Origin: Methylopila sp. 73B
GTDB lineage: Bacteria; Pseudomonadota; Alphaproteobacteria; Rhizobiales; Methylopilaceae
DNA length: 64,000 nucleotides
Assembly: GCF_000526315.1 (NCBI RefSeq)
Contig: NZ_JAFV01000001.1
Coordinates: forward strand, 1,550,001 to 1,614,000
Reading direction: 5' to 3'
The position numbers and the translations under genes were made by a program. The notes under the pieces are model-generated. The model saw only the letters and a list, made by a program, of their open reading frames with translations, was not told where the DNA came from and made no database searches. Shown piece after piece: positions 11,973 through 20,145 of the stretch. Within the stretch, counting starts at the first letter, position 1. The number at the start of each line of letters is the position of its first letter.

Positions 11973-13075
11973 GCCTCGACCCGGTCAAGATCGGTTTCAT
12001 TCCCCTCGTCGACGCCGCGATTCCGATCATCGCGGCCGACGTCGGTTTCGCGGCCGAAGAAGGCATCGCGCTTGAGCTGGTGCGCGAGGTGTCGTGGGCG
12101 AACATCCGCGACCGGCTGACGCTCGGCCATTTCGACGGCGCGCACCTGCTCGCGCCCATCGCGATCGCGACCACGCTGGGGCTCGGAACCATCAAGGTGC
12201 CGCTGGCGGCGCCGCTCGCGCTCGGCCTGAACGGCAATGCGGTGACGATGTCGCCGCCGCTGTTCGAGGACATCCGCCGCCACATGGCGCCGGGCGCCGG
12301 CATGGCCGACCCGCGCGCCACCGGCGCGGCGTTCAAGGCGGTCGTCGAGGAGCGACGGCGCAACGGCGACGAGCCGCCGACGCTCGGCATGACCTTCCCG
12401 TTCTCGACCCACAACTACCAGCTCCGGCTGTGGCTGGCCGCCGCGGGCGTCGAGCCGGACGAGGACGTGCGGCTCGCGGTCGTGCCGCCGCCGTTCATGG
12501 TCGACGCGCTCGAGAACGCTCACGTCGAGGGCTTCTGCGTCGGCGCGCCCTGGAACTCGGTCGCCGTCGAGTACAAGCTCGGCCGCATCCTCCACCTCGG
12601 CGTCGACCTCGTGCGGCGCTGCCCCGAAAAAGTGCTGGCGGTGCGGGCGCATTGGCTCGCCCGGAACCCCGAACTTGCGGCGCGCCTGGTGCGGGCCTGC
12701 GTGCGCGCGGCGGAATGGCTCGACGAGCCCAACCACCGTGAGGAGGCCGCACGGCGGCTCGCCGCTCCGAACCGGCTCGACGTGCACGCCCACATCATCC
12801 AGCGCGCGCTGGACGGCCGGCTTCCGACCGGCGACGGCGACGAGGTGCGCGTCTGCGACGGCTACGTCCTGTTCGGCGCCGACGGCGCGACGCGGCCCGA
12901 CCAACGACACGCGCGCTGGCTGCACGCGCAGATGGTGCGCTGGCGGCAGACGTCGGACGACTCCGCCGGCGCCGACCTCGCCGCCGCGAGCTACCGCGCG
13001 GACGTCTACGACGCCGCCCTCGGCCGCGGCGCACCGCCCGAAGCCGACGATCCGCTGGGCGTCTTCACGGGCTGA
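11969..13075 (+). CDS. nasS: Nitrate/nitrite sensor NasS (NrtA-like, cytoplasmic)
   Basis: A 368-residue homologue of nitrate-binding proteins that lacks a signal peptide (it starts MSLDPVKIGFIPLVDAAIP), as expected for the cytoplasmic sensor NasS rather than a transporter component. Family motifs are DGAHLLAPIAIATTLGLG, TFPFSTHNYQLRLWLAAAGVEPDEDV, VPPPFMVDALENAHVEGFCVGAPWNS and PEKVLAVRAHWLARNPELAARLVRA. It shares these blocks with the secreted NrtA at 13450. NasS is known to hold NasT inactive until it binds nitrate or nitrite. The four-base overlap with nasT supports equimolar synthesis. The order nasT-nasS also occurs in other alphaproteobacteria. Confidence 0.9.
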   Translation: MSLDPVKIGFIPLVDAAIPIIAADVGFAAEEGIALELVREVSWANIRDRLTLGHFDGAHLLAPIAIATTLGLGTIKVPLAAPLALGLNGNAVTMSPPLFEDIRRHMAPGAGMADPRATGAAFKAVVEERRRNGDEPPTLGMTFPFSTHNYQLRLWLAAAGVEPDEDVRLAVVPPPFMVDALENAHVEGFCVGAPWNSVAVEYKLGRILHLGVDLVRRCPEKVLAVRAHWLARNPELAARLVRACVRAAEWLDEPNHREEAARRLAAPNRLDVHAHIIQRALDGRLPTGDGDEVRVCDGYVLFGADGATRPDQRHARWLHAQMVRWRQTSDDSAGADLAAASYRADVYDAALGRGAPPEADDPLGVFTG

Positions 13076-13236
13076 GCCCTCGCCCGCGCGCCGCCTAACT
13101 TGCGTGCAGTGCACAAATCTGAAGCTGCATCTGCGCGCCGCTGCGGCAACCAAAGGCAATCGGGCGCGGACGCGCCATTGGCCGGTGCGACCCCGAACCC
13201 CTCAAATTTGAACGATCCCCGCACGCCGATCCGAGT

Positions 13237-13252
13237 TGGCACGCGACTTGAA
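13237..13252 (+). promoter_or_regulatory. Probable sigma-54 promoter of the nrt-nir-nas operon
   Basis: TGGCAC, five bases, TTGAA. This matches the -24/-12 consensus TGGCAC-N5-TTGCA at every position but one; the mismatch is in the -12 GC, here GA. The predicted start near 13262 lies just ahead of the leader hairpins, which supports it. The -12 mismatch keeps confidence moderate. Confidence 0.5.
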
Positions 13253-13269
13253 TGGAAGTGTTCGAGGTT

Positions 13270-13368
13270 GGCGTCGACGAGGACGCCCGCCACCTGCCCA
13301 CCGATGGGCCCCAGCGACGCCGCTGACCTGACGAGCGCACTTCCGCACGTCGAGTCGGCGGCTTTTTT
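13270..13368 (+). promoter_or_regulatory. NasT (ANTAR) antitermination leader with intrinsic terminator
   Basis: Hairpin P1 has a six-bp stem GGCGTC/GACGCC (13270-13275, 13282-13287) around the six-base loop GACGAG. Hairpin P2 has stem GCCC/GGGC (13296-13299, 13306-13309) around the six-base loop ACCGAU, with A at position 1 and G at position 4 as the ANTAR RNA motif requires. Ten bases later comes a terminator with arms GCCGCTGAC (13319-13327) and GTCGGCGGC (13354-13362) followed by six T residues. Tandem hexaloop hairpins plus a terminator ahead of nitrate genes, 300 bases after nasTS, is the known NasT control layout. The P1 loop has G rather than A at position 1. Confidence 0.75.
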
Positions 13369-13449
13369 GTTTCTGGCCGTCCGCCATGAAGGCGGCGGCA
13401 CGATCAGTCCCCGAGAGCGCCGATGGGCGCCCATGGAGCCGAAGGCCCG

Positions 13450-14778
13450 ATGACCACCGAGTTCAAGACGCCGCAGTCCAAGACGTCCCCGATCGCGGGC
13501 CTTCATCGGCGCGACGTGCTGCGCGTCGGCGCGGGCGCCGCAGCGACGCTGCTCGCCGCCCGGACGCTCGCGCCCTCCGGCGTGTTCGCGCAGGGCGCAG
13601 GGCCGGAAACCACAAAGGCGACGCTCGGCTACATCGCGCTCACGGACTCCGCGCCGCTGATCGTCGCCAAGGAAAAGGGCTTCTTCGCCAAGCACGGCAT
13701 GACCGACGTCACCGTGACGAAGCAGGCGTCCTGGGGCACCACGCGCGACAACCTCGTCCTCGGCTCCGAGGGCAACGGCATCGACGGCGCGCACATTCTC
13801 TCGCCGATGCCCTACCTGATCTCGGCCGGCAAGGTGACCCAGCAGAACATCCCGCTTCCGATGTATATCCTGGCGCGGCTGAACTACGACGCCCAGGGCA
13901 TCTCGGTCGGCATGGCCTACAAGGACCTGAAGCCGACGGTCGACGCGACGCCTCTCAAGCAGATCTTCCTGAAAATGAAGGCCGAGGGCAAGCAGGCCAA
14001 GGTCGCGATGACCTTCCCCGGCGGCACCCACGACCTGTGGATCCGCTACTGGCTGGCCGCCGCCGGCATCGACCCCGACAAGGACGTCGAGACCATCGTG
14101 GTGCCGCCCCCGCAGATGGTGGCGAACATGAAGGTCGGCACCATGGACGCCTTCTGCGTCGGCGAGCCGTGGCCGGGCCAGCTCGTCAGCCAGGGCATCG
14201 GATTCACGGCCTGCAACACCTCTGAGATCTGGCAGAACCACCCCGAGAAGTCGTTCGCGATGCGGGCGGCCTACGTGGACAAGAACCCGAACGCCGCCAA
14301 GGCCCTGCTGATGGCCGTCCAGGAAGCGCAGATGTTCTGCGAGGACATGGCCAACAAGGAAGAGCTCGCCGCGATCGTCGGCACCCGGGCCTACTTCAAC
14401 GTGCCGGTGAAGGACATCGTGGGCCGCCTCAAGGGCCACTACGACTACGGCGACGGCCGCATCGTGGAGAACAGCCCCGGCGTCATGAAGTTCTGGCGCG
14501 ACCACGCCTCCTACCCGTTCCAGAGCCACGACACGTGGTTCCTCACCGAGGACATCCGCTGGGGCAAGTTCGCGCCCGACACGGACGTCAAGGCGATGGT
14601 CGCGAAGGTGAACCGCGAGGACATCTGGAAGGACGCCGCCAAGGCGCTCGGCGTGAAGGAGGCGGACATCCCGACGTCGACCTCGCGCGGCGTCGAGAAG
14701 TTCTTCGACGGCAAGACCTTCGATCCGGCCAACCCGGCGGCCTACCTCGACAGCCTCGAGATCAAGCGCGTCGCGTGA
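13450..14778 (+). CDS. nrtA: Nitrate ABC transporter substrate-binding protein
   Basis: A 442-residue periplasmic nitrate-binding protein. The N-terminus has a twin-arginine signal (RRDVLRV at about 20-26, hydrophobic stretch, cleavage near GVFAQG). The mature part shows ATLGYIALTDSAPLIVAKEKGFF, DGAHILSPMPYLIS, TFPGGTHDLWIRYWLAAAGIDPDKDV and DAFCVGEPWPGQL, the standard NrtA/CmpA/NasF family blocks. ATG 13450 is chosen because the Tat motif then sits about 20 residues in and GAAGG lies just upstream; an in-frame ATG 27 bases earlier is less likely. It is the first gene of the nitrate uptake and reduction operon, behind the NasT leader. Confidence 0.95.
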   Translation: MTTEFKTPQSKTSPIAGLHRRDVLRVGAGAAATLLAARTLAPSGVFAQGAGPETTKATLGYIALTDSAPLIVAKEKGFFAKHGMTDVTVTKQASWGTTRDNLVLGSEGNGIDGAHILSPMPYLISAGKVTQQNIPLPMYILARLNYDAQGISVGMAYKDLKPTVDATPLKQIFLKMKAEGKQAKVAMTFPGGTHDLWIRYWLAAAGIDPDKDVETIVVPPPQMVANMKVGTMDAFCVGEPWPGQLVSQGIGFTACNTSEIWQNHPEKSFAMRAAYVDKNPNAAKALLMAVQEAQMFCEDMANKEELAAIVGTRAYFNVPVKDIVGRLKGHYDYGDGRIVENSPGVMKFWRDHASYPFQSHDTWFLTEDIRWGKFAPDTDVKAMVAKVNREDIWKDAAKALGVKEADIPTSTSRGVEKFFDGKTFDPANPAAYLDSLEIKRVA

Positions 14779-14856
14779 GGCGTCGCCGTCATGGAGGGCG
14801 CGCCCGCCGCGCCCTCCCCGCTCCTGATCCTCCGCACCAACTCCTGAGGAGTCGCC

Positions 14857-15759
14857 ATGTCGGCCCCCGTCCTGAAACTCGACGACGCCCGCGCGACCAA
14901 GGCGGCGCCCGCCGCCGACGTCGTCGCGTTCCGGGCGCCGAAGGCGCCCTCCCCGATCGCCAAGCGCGCCAAGCGCGTCCTGGACTGGGCGAGCACCACG
15001 CTGATCCCGCCGCTGGTGGTGCTCGCTCTGCTGCTGCTGTTCTGGGAGCTGATCTGCTCCCGCCCCGGGTCCTCCCTGCCACCGCCCAGCCAGGTCGTCA
15101 CCGACACCTGGGAGCTGATCATCGACCCGTTCTACGACCGCGGCGGCCTGGACAAGGGCCTGTTCTGGCACCTGCTGGCGAGCCTCCAGCGCGTCGCGGT
15201 GGGCTACGCCATCGCCGTTGTGATCGGCGTGGCGCTCGGGGTGCTGGTCGGTCAGTCCACCTGGGCGATGCGCGGCCTCGACCCGATCTTCCAGATCCTG
15301 CGCACCGTGCCGCCGCTCGCCTGGCTGCCGCTGTCGCTCGCCGCGTTCCGCGACGGCCAGCCCTCGGCGATCTTCGTGATCTTCATCACCTCGGTCTGGC
15401 CGATCATCATCAACACCGCGGTCGGCATCCGCAACATACCGACCGACTACTCGAACGTCGCCAAGGTCATCCGGCTGAACGGGTTCGAGTACTTCACCAA
15501 GATCATGATCCCAGCCGCCGCCCCGTACATCTTCACGGGCCTGCGGATCGGCGTCGGCCTCAGCTGGCTCGCGATCGTCGCGGCCGAGATGCTGATCGGC
15601 GGCGTCGGCATCGGCTTCTTCATCTGGGACGCGTGGAACTCGTCCAACATCAGCGACATCATTCTGGCGCTCGTCTACGTCGGAGTGGTCGGGTTCATCC
15701 TCGACCGGATCGTCGCGTTCATCGCCAACGCGGTCACCCGCGGCACGGCCACCGCGTAA
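14857..15759 (+). CDS. nrtB: Nitrate ABC transporter permease
   Basis: A 300-residue inner-membrane permease of the nitrate/sulfonate/bicarbonate importer family. After a hydrophilic N-terminal stretch (1-45) come about six membrane helices and the cytoplasmic EAA loop (NVAKVIRLNGFEYFTKIMIPAAAPYIFTGLRIG) that docks on the ATPase. The segment VPPLAWLPLSLAAF is typical of NrtB/SsuC. AGGAG sits about 9 bases before the ATG. It lies 78 bases after nrtA and 12 bases before the ATPase gene, so it is one transcription unit. Confidence 0.93.
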   Translation: MSAPVLKLDDARATKAAPAADVVAFRAPKAPSPIAKRAKRVLDWASTTLIPPLVVLALLLLFWELICSRPGSSLPPPSQVVTDTWELIIDPFYDRGGLDKGLFWHLLASLQRVAVGYAIAVVIGVALGVLVGQSTWAMRGLDPIFQILRTVPPLAWLPLSLAAFRDGQPSAIFVIFITSVWPIIINTAVGIRNIPTDYSNVAKVIRLNGFEYFTKIMIPAAAPYIFTGLRIGVGLSWLAIVAAEMLIGGVGIGFFIWDAWNSSNISDIILALVYVGVVGFILDRIVAFIANAVTRGTATA

Positions 15760-15771
15760 GGGATCCGAGCC

Positions 15772-16572
15772 ATGTCAGCCCAAGCTTTTCTCTCCATTCA
15801 GCACGTCGACAAGGCGTTCTCCCGCGGCGGCGTCACCAACGAGGTCCTCAAGGACGTCTCGCTCGACGTCAATGAGGGCGAGTACATCTCGATCATCGGC
15901 CATTCCGGCTGCGGCAAGTCCACCCTGCTCAACATCGTCGCCGGCCTCACGGGCGTGACGAAGGGCGTGGTCTTCCTCGAAGGCAAGGTGGTGGACGAGC
16001 CGGGACCGGACCGCGCCGTGGTGTTCCAGAACCACTCCCTGCTGCCCTGGCTCACCTGCTACGAGAACGTCGCGCTCGCGGTCGACAAGGTCTTCGCCAA
16101 GACCAAGTCCAAGGCCGAGCGCCGCGAATGGACCATGCGCCAGATTGAGCTGGTGAATATGGCCCACGCCAAGGACCGCCGCCCCTCGGAGATCTCCGGC
16201 GGCATGAAGCAGCGCATCGGCATCGCCCGCGCGCTCGCCATGCAGCCGAAGGTGCTGCTGCTCGACGAGCCCTTCGGCGCGCTCGACGCGCTGACCCGCA
16301 CCCATCTGCAGGATCAAGTCATGCAGATCCAGACGGAGCTCAAGAACACCGTCCTGATGATCACCCACGACGTGGACGAGGCCGTGCTGCTCTCGGACCG
16401 CATCGTGATGATGACCAACGGCCCCTCGGCCCGCATCGGCGAAGTGCTGTCGGTGCCGCTGGAGCGCCCGCGCAAGCGGCTCGAGCTGGTCTCCGACCGC
16501 ACCTACATCGCGGCCCGCGCCGCGGTGCTCAAGTTCCTCTACGAGCGTCACCGCTTCGTCGAGGCGGCCTGA
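15772..16572 (+). CDS. nrtD: Nitrate ABC transporter ATP-binding protein
   Basis: A 266-residue ATPase that powers nitrate uptake with NrtAB. It has Walker A GHSGCGKSTLLN (about residues 43-54), the Q-loop region VVFQNHSLLPWLTCYENV, the signature region EISGGMKQRIGIARAL, Walker [13 protein letters not shown] and the H-loop MITHDVDEAVLLSDRI. It contains only the ATPase domain, so it corresponds to NrtD rather than the NrtC fusion of cyanobacteria. The operon continues after a gap of about 145 bases filled by a palindromic repeat element. Confidence 0.92.
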   Translation: MSAQAFLSIQHVDKAFSRGGVTNEVLKDVSLDVNEGEYISIIGHSGCGKSTLLNIVAGLTGVTKGVVFLEGKVVDEPGPDRAVVFQNHSLLPWLTCYENVALAVDKVFAKTKSKAERREWTMRQIELVNMAHAKDRRPSEISGGMKQRIGIARALAMQPKVLLLDEPFGALDALTRTHLQDQVMQIQTELKNTVLMITHDVDEAVLLSDRIVMMTNGPSARIGEVLSVPLERPRKRLELVSDRTYIAARAAVLKFLYERHRFVEAA

Positions 16573-16592
16573 GTGATGAAGACCACCGCCAA

Positions 16593-16687
16593 CCGTCATG
16601 CCCGGCGAAGCCGGGTATCCACGACTTCGATCGCAAGCGACGTCGCGCGAGGAAAGTCGTGGATACCCGCAAAGGCGGGCATGACGG
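16593..16687. repeat. Palindromic intergenic repeat element (type A)
   Basis: A 95-base imperfect palindrome. The left arm begins CCGTCATGCCCGGCGAAGCC and runs through GGGTATCCACGACTT; the right arm is its reverse complement, beginning AAGTCGTGGATACCC and ending GGCGGGCATGACGG. It resembles the mosaic palindromic elements scattered through Hyphomicrobiales genomes. It sits inside the nitrate operon and could fold in the mRNA. Confidence 0.85.
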
Positions 16688-16717
16688 GGCGGATCTCCCT
16701 GACACCGGAGATTTGAC

Positions 16718-17929
16718 ATGGACCGCGAGCGTCTCGTCGTCGTCGGCGCCGGCATGGCGTCCCTCCGGCTCCTCGAGGAGCTGAAGGCCGCCTGCCCCGG
16801 CCGCTACGCCGTCACCGTGCTCGGCGCGGAGCCGGAGCCGGCCTACAACCGCGTGCTGCTGTCATCCCTGCTCGCCGGCGAGGCGAGCGACGAGGACCTC
16901 GCGTTCAAGGACCGCGCTTGGTACGCGGCGAACGGCTACCGCCTGCTGACCGGCGCAGCCGTGCAGGCGGTGGACGCCGCCGCCCGCCGGGTGACGCTGA
17001 AGGACGGCCGGGCCTTCGCCTACGACCGGCTGGTGCTCGCCACCGGCTCCGAAGCGATCCGGCTGCCGCTGCCGGGCTCGCATCTCTCGCAGGTTCTGGT
17101 GTTCCGCGACCGCTGCGACGCCATGCGCCTGAAGGAGCTGGGCGTTCCCGGCGCCCGCGCCGTGGTGATCGGCGGCGGCCTGCTGGGGCTCGAGGCGGCC
17201 TATGGCCTCGTGAAGCTCGGCTGCGCCGTCACGGTGGTGCATCTCATGGACAAGCTGATGGAGCGCCAGCTCGACGCCAAGGGCGCGGCCACGCTGCGCC
17301 GGGCGCTGGAGGCCAAGGGCGTGGCCTTCGCGCTGGGCGCCCAGAGCAAGGCGATCGTGGGCGACACCCACGTGGAGGGGCTGGAGCTGGGCTCCGGCGA
17401 GATTCTGCCCGCCGACATGATCGTCATGGCCTGCGGCGTGCGGCCGAACGCTGCGCTCGGGCGCGCGGCGGGGCTCGCCGCGAACCGCGGTCTGCTAGTC
17501 GACGACGCGATGCGCACCTCGGACCCGCGGGTGTTCGCGCTGGGCGAATGCGCCGAGCACCGCGGCGTGGTCTACGGCCTCGTGGCGCCGGCCTACGAGC
17601 AAGCGAAGACGCTGGCGCGCGCGCTCGCCGGCGACGCGGCGGCCTATGGCGGCACGCTGCTCTCCACCAACCTCAAGGTCTCGGGCGTCGCGGTGTTCTC
17701 CGCCGGCGCGATCGAGGCGGAGGACGGCGAGGAGACCATCGTGCTCTCCGATGCGGCGCAGGGCTGCTACCGCAAGCTGATCGTCCGCGACGACCGCCTG
17801 AAGGGCGCGATCCTCGTGGGCGAGGCCTCCGACGCCCTCTGGTACCTCGACCTGATCGCGAGCGGCGTCCCGCTCGGGCCATTGCGCGACGACCTCGCCT
17901 TCGGGCGCGGCTTCGCGCTGGCGGCGTGA
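16718..17929 (+). CDS. FAD/NAD(P)H-dependent oxidoreductase, NirB N-domain-like (nitrite reductase electron donor)
   Basis: A 403-residue pyridine nucleotide-disulfide-type oxidoreductase. FAD binding is shown by VVVGAGMASLRLLEEL at the N-terminus and the DPRVFALGECAEH motif (about 270-280). NAD(P)H binding is shown by AVVIGGGLLGLEAAYGLVKLG (about 148-168). The block YNRVLLSSLLAGEASDEDL is characteristic of the N-terminal half of NADH-nitrite reductase NirB/NasB. The [2Fe-2S] and sirohaem halves are absent, so it is a free-standing reductase domain. It precedes nirA in the same operon and presumably feeds electrons into nitrite or nitrate reduction. Which partner it serves cannot be told from sequence. 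Confidence 0.85.
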   Translation: MDRERLVVVGAGMASLRLLEELKAACPGRYAVTVLGAEPEPAYNRVLLSSLLAGEASDEDLAFKDRAWYAANGYRLLTGAAVQAVDAAARRVTLKDGRAFAYDRLVLATGSEAIRLPLPGSHLSQVLVFRDRCDAMRLKELGVPGARAVVIGGGLLGLEAAYGLVKLGCAVTVVHLMDKLMERQLDAKGAATLRRALEAKGVAFALGAQSKAIVGDTHVEGLELGSGEILPADMIVMACGVRPNAALGRAAGLAANRGLLVDDAMRTSDPRVFALGECAEHRGVVYGLVAPAYEQAKTLARALAGDAAAYGGTLLSTNLKVSGVAVFSAGAIEAEDGEETIVLSDAAQGCYRKLIVRDDRLKGAILVGEASDALWYLDLIASGVPLGPLRDDLAFGRGFALAA

Positions 17930-17969
17930 GGGCGGCGGCGATGGGCGATCAAAAGATAAAGCGCAGGCC

Positions 17970-18102
17970 TTCACCTCTCCCCGGCGGGGAGAGGTCGATC
18001 GGCGAAGCCGAGCGGGTGAGGGGTATCTGGGCTCTCCGGATCGCGCGACGCCCCCTCACCCGGCGCTGCGCGCCGACCTCTCCCCGCCGGGGAGAGGTGA
18101 AG
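17970..18102. repeat. Palindromic intergenic repeat element (type B, copy 1)
   Basis: A 133-base palindrome bounded by TTCACCTCTCCCC and GGGGAGAGGTGAA. Each half holds a smaller hairpin (CTCTCCCCGGCGGGGAGAG). The inner sequence includes GGCGAAGCCGAGCGGGTGAGG. It fills most of the gap between the oxidoreductase gene and nirA. An inverted second copy is at 19954-20087. Confidence 0.85.
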
Positions 18103-18131
18103 AAAGATGCGTCGGCTTCAGGTGTGAGCTT

Positions 18132-19928
18132 ATGAGCGAAGATTTCTCCCCCGACCAGAAGCGCTACCTCGAGGGCTTCGTCTCCGGCGTCCAGGCGATC
18201 CGCGGCTCGCGGGGCGCTCCGGGATTCGGCGGCGGCGTGCCCTTCGGCGGTCCTGGCGCCCTGCCGGCCGCCGAGGCCGAGCCGACCGGCCCCGACGCGA
18301 TCCACCTCAAGGCCATGGCCGCGCAGGAGAAGGCGGGCAAGAAGCTGGTCCCGCAGGAGAAGGCGAAGCGCGAGGAGCACCCGTTCGACGCCTACGCGCG
18401 GCTCAAGGACCTCGCCGAGAAGAACCAGTTCGCGAAGGCGCTCGACGACTTCCGCATCCGCTTCCACGGCCTGTTCTACGTCGGCCCGACGCAGGACGCG
18501 TATATGTGCCGGCTCAGGATCCACAACGGGATCCTGAAGGCCTGGCAGTTCCGCGGGGTCGCCGACCTGTCCGAGCAGTACGCCGGCGGGTTCACCCATG
18601 TGACGACCCGCGCCAACCTGCAGGCGCGCGAGATCAGCGCGGCCAACGGCATCCCCTACATCGAGGGTCTCGTCGACATCGGCCTGACCTCCAAGGGCTC
18701 CGGCGCCGACAACATCCGCAACGTCACCGGCACGCCGACCGCGGGCGTCGATCCGCAGGAGTTGGTCGACACGCGCCCCTACGCCAAGGAGTGGCACCAC
18801 CACATCCTCAATGATCGCGCGCTCTACGGCCTGCCGCGCAAGTTCAACGTGGCCTTCGACGGCGCCGGCCGGATCGCCGCGCTGGAGGACACCAACGACA
18901 TCGGCTTCCAGGCGGTCGAGGTGCTGGAGGGCGCGGGCGTCGCGCCCGGCGTCTGGTGGCGGCTCGCGCTCGGCGGCATCACCGGCCACAAGGACTTCGC
19001 CCGCGACACCGGCGTGATCGTGCCGCTCGACAAGGCGATCAAGGTGGCGGACGCGATCGTCCGCGTGTTCATCGCGTCCGGCGACCGCTCCGACCGCAAC
19101 AAGGCGCGGCTCAAATACGTGCTCGACGCCTGGGGCTTCGAGAAATTCCTGGCCGAGGTGGAGAAGGTCCAAGGCTGGGCCTTCACCCGCGTCTCGCCCG
19201 AGCAAGTCGCCCCCCGCCCCGAGAGCGACCGTCTCGCCCACATCGGCGTGCACCCGCAGAAGCAGCCCGGCCTCAACTGGGTCGGCGTGGTGCTGCCGCT
19301 GGGCAAGATGACCTGCGCCCAGATGCGCTCCCTCGCCGACATCTCCGAGCGCTACGGCGACGGCGACGTGCGCCTCACCGTCTGGCAGAACCTGCTACTC
19401 TCCGGCGTCCGCGACGCCGACATCGCGGCGGTGGAGCAGGCGATCGCCGGCATCGGGCTCGCCACCTCCGCGTCGAACGTCCGCGCCGGCCTCGTGGCTT
19501 GCACCGGCAGCCGCGGCTGCAAGTTCGCCGCCTCCGACACCAAGGGCTTCGCCGACCAGATCGCGAACCACGTCGACGACATCGGCCTCGCGGTGGACAC
19601 CCCCGTCAACATCCATGTCACCGGCTGCCACAACTCATGCGCGCAGCACTACATCGGCGACATCGGCCTGATCGGCGCCAAGGTGCCGATTAACGACGAG
19701 GACACGGTGGAGGGTTTTCACCTCCACGTCGGCGGCGGCTTCGGGACCGACGCCGCGATCGGCCGCGAGCTGGTGCGCGACGTGAAGGGCGAGGACTGCC
19801 CGGCCGTCGTGGAGAAGATGCTGCGCGGCTACCTCGCCGCCCGCGACGGCGCCGAGACCTTCGCCGCCTTCACGCGCCGCCATGAGATCGGCGCGCTCAA
19901 GACCCTCTTCGAGCTGGAGGGCGCGTGA
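18132..19928 (+). CDS. nirA: Ferredoxin-type assimilatory nitrite reductase (NirA family)
   Basis: A 598-residue sirohaem/[4Fe-4S] enzyme that reduces nitrite to ammonium with six electrons. The sirohaem-Fe4S ligands are seen as CTGSRGC (Cys457, Cys463) and GCHNSC (Cys499, Cys503). Two ferredoxin-like half domains repeat (HGLFYVGPTQDAYMCRLRI... and GVHPQKQPGLNWVGVVLPLG...), with the NVTGTPTAGVDP and TTRANLQAREI motifs. The first 60 residues form an extra N-terminal segment with FSPDQKRYLEGFVSGVQ, closely resembled by residues 19-35 of the reductase encoded at 20146. It is flanked on both sides by palindromic repeat elements and lies within the nitrate operon. Confidence 0.93.
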   Translation: MSEDFSPDQKRYLEGFVSGVQAIRGSRGAPGFGGGVPFGGPGALPAAEAEPTGPDAIHLKAMAAQEKAGKKLVPQEKAKREEHPFDAYARLKDLAEKNQFAKALDDFRIRFHGLFYVGPTQDAYMCRLRIHNGILKAWQFRGVADLSEQYAGGFTHVTTRANLQAREISAANGIPYIEGLVDIGLTSKGSGADNIRNVTGTPTAGVDPQELVDTRPYAKEWHHHILNDRALYGLPRKFNVAFDGAGRIAALEDTNDIGFQAVEVLEGAGVAPGVWWRLALGGITGHKDFARDTGVIVPLDKAIKVADAIVRVFIASGDRSDRNKARLKYVLDAWGFEKFLAEVEKVQGWAFTRVSPEQVAPRPESDRLAHIGVHPQKQPGLNWVGVVLPLGKMTCAQMRSLADISERYGDGDVRLTVWQNLLLSGVRDADIAAVEQAIAGIGLATSASNVRAGLVACTGSRGCKFAASDTKGFADQIANHVDDIGLAVDTPVNIHVTGCHNSCAQHYIGDIGLIGAKVPINDEDTVEGFHLHVGGGFGTDAAIGRELVRDVKGEDCPAVVEKMLRGYLAARDGAETFAAFTRRHEIGALKTLFELEGA

Positions 19929-19953
19929 TGGTCCGACGTCGAGCGCAACGCCT

Positions 19954-20087
19954 CTTCACCTCTCCCCTGTGGGGAGAGGTCGGCGCGGAGCGCCGGGTGA
20001 GGGGGACGTCCCATGTCCGGCGAACGCAAAGCCCCCTCACCCGCTCGGCTTCGCCTCGCGACCTCTCCCCACAGGGGAGAGGTGAAG
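19954..20087. repeat. Palindromic intergenic repeat element (type B, copy 2, inverted)
   Basis: A 134-base palindrome bounded by CTTCACCTCTCCCC and GGGGAGAGGTGAAG. Its right half (CCCCCTCACCCGCTCGGCTT...) is the reverse complement of the left half of copy 1 at 17970-18102, so the two copies flank nirA in opposite orientation. The inner hairpin tip is CCTGTGG rather than CCGGCGG. Confidence 0.85.
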
Positions 20088-20145
20088 GCCGCGCCCGATC
20101 CGACCGCCTTCGTTTTTTCACCGCTTGTTCGTGCGGAGCCTCGTC

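Larger units (their letters stand above)
13076..13449. other. Regulatory gap between nasS and nrtA
   Basis: A 374-base region without a gene. It contains, in order, a near-consensus sigma-54 promoter (13237-13252), two hexaloop hairpins (13270-13287 and 13296-13309) and an intrinsic terminator (13319-13368), followed by about 80 bases to the nrtA start. The first 150 bases contain a short GTGCAGTGCAC palindrome at about 13104-13114. This could be part of an activator site, but it is shorter than a standard NtrC site. Confidence 0.7.

Noticed and set aside
11379-13075. nasT before nasS as a novel gene order
   Set aside because: The order nasT-nasS is already known in alphaproteobacterial nitrate clusters.
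11969-13075. Annotation as a nitrate transporter periplasmic component
   Set aside because: No signal peptide and coupling to nasT indicate the cytoplasmic sensor NasS.
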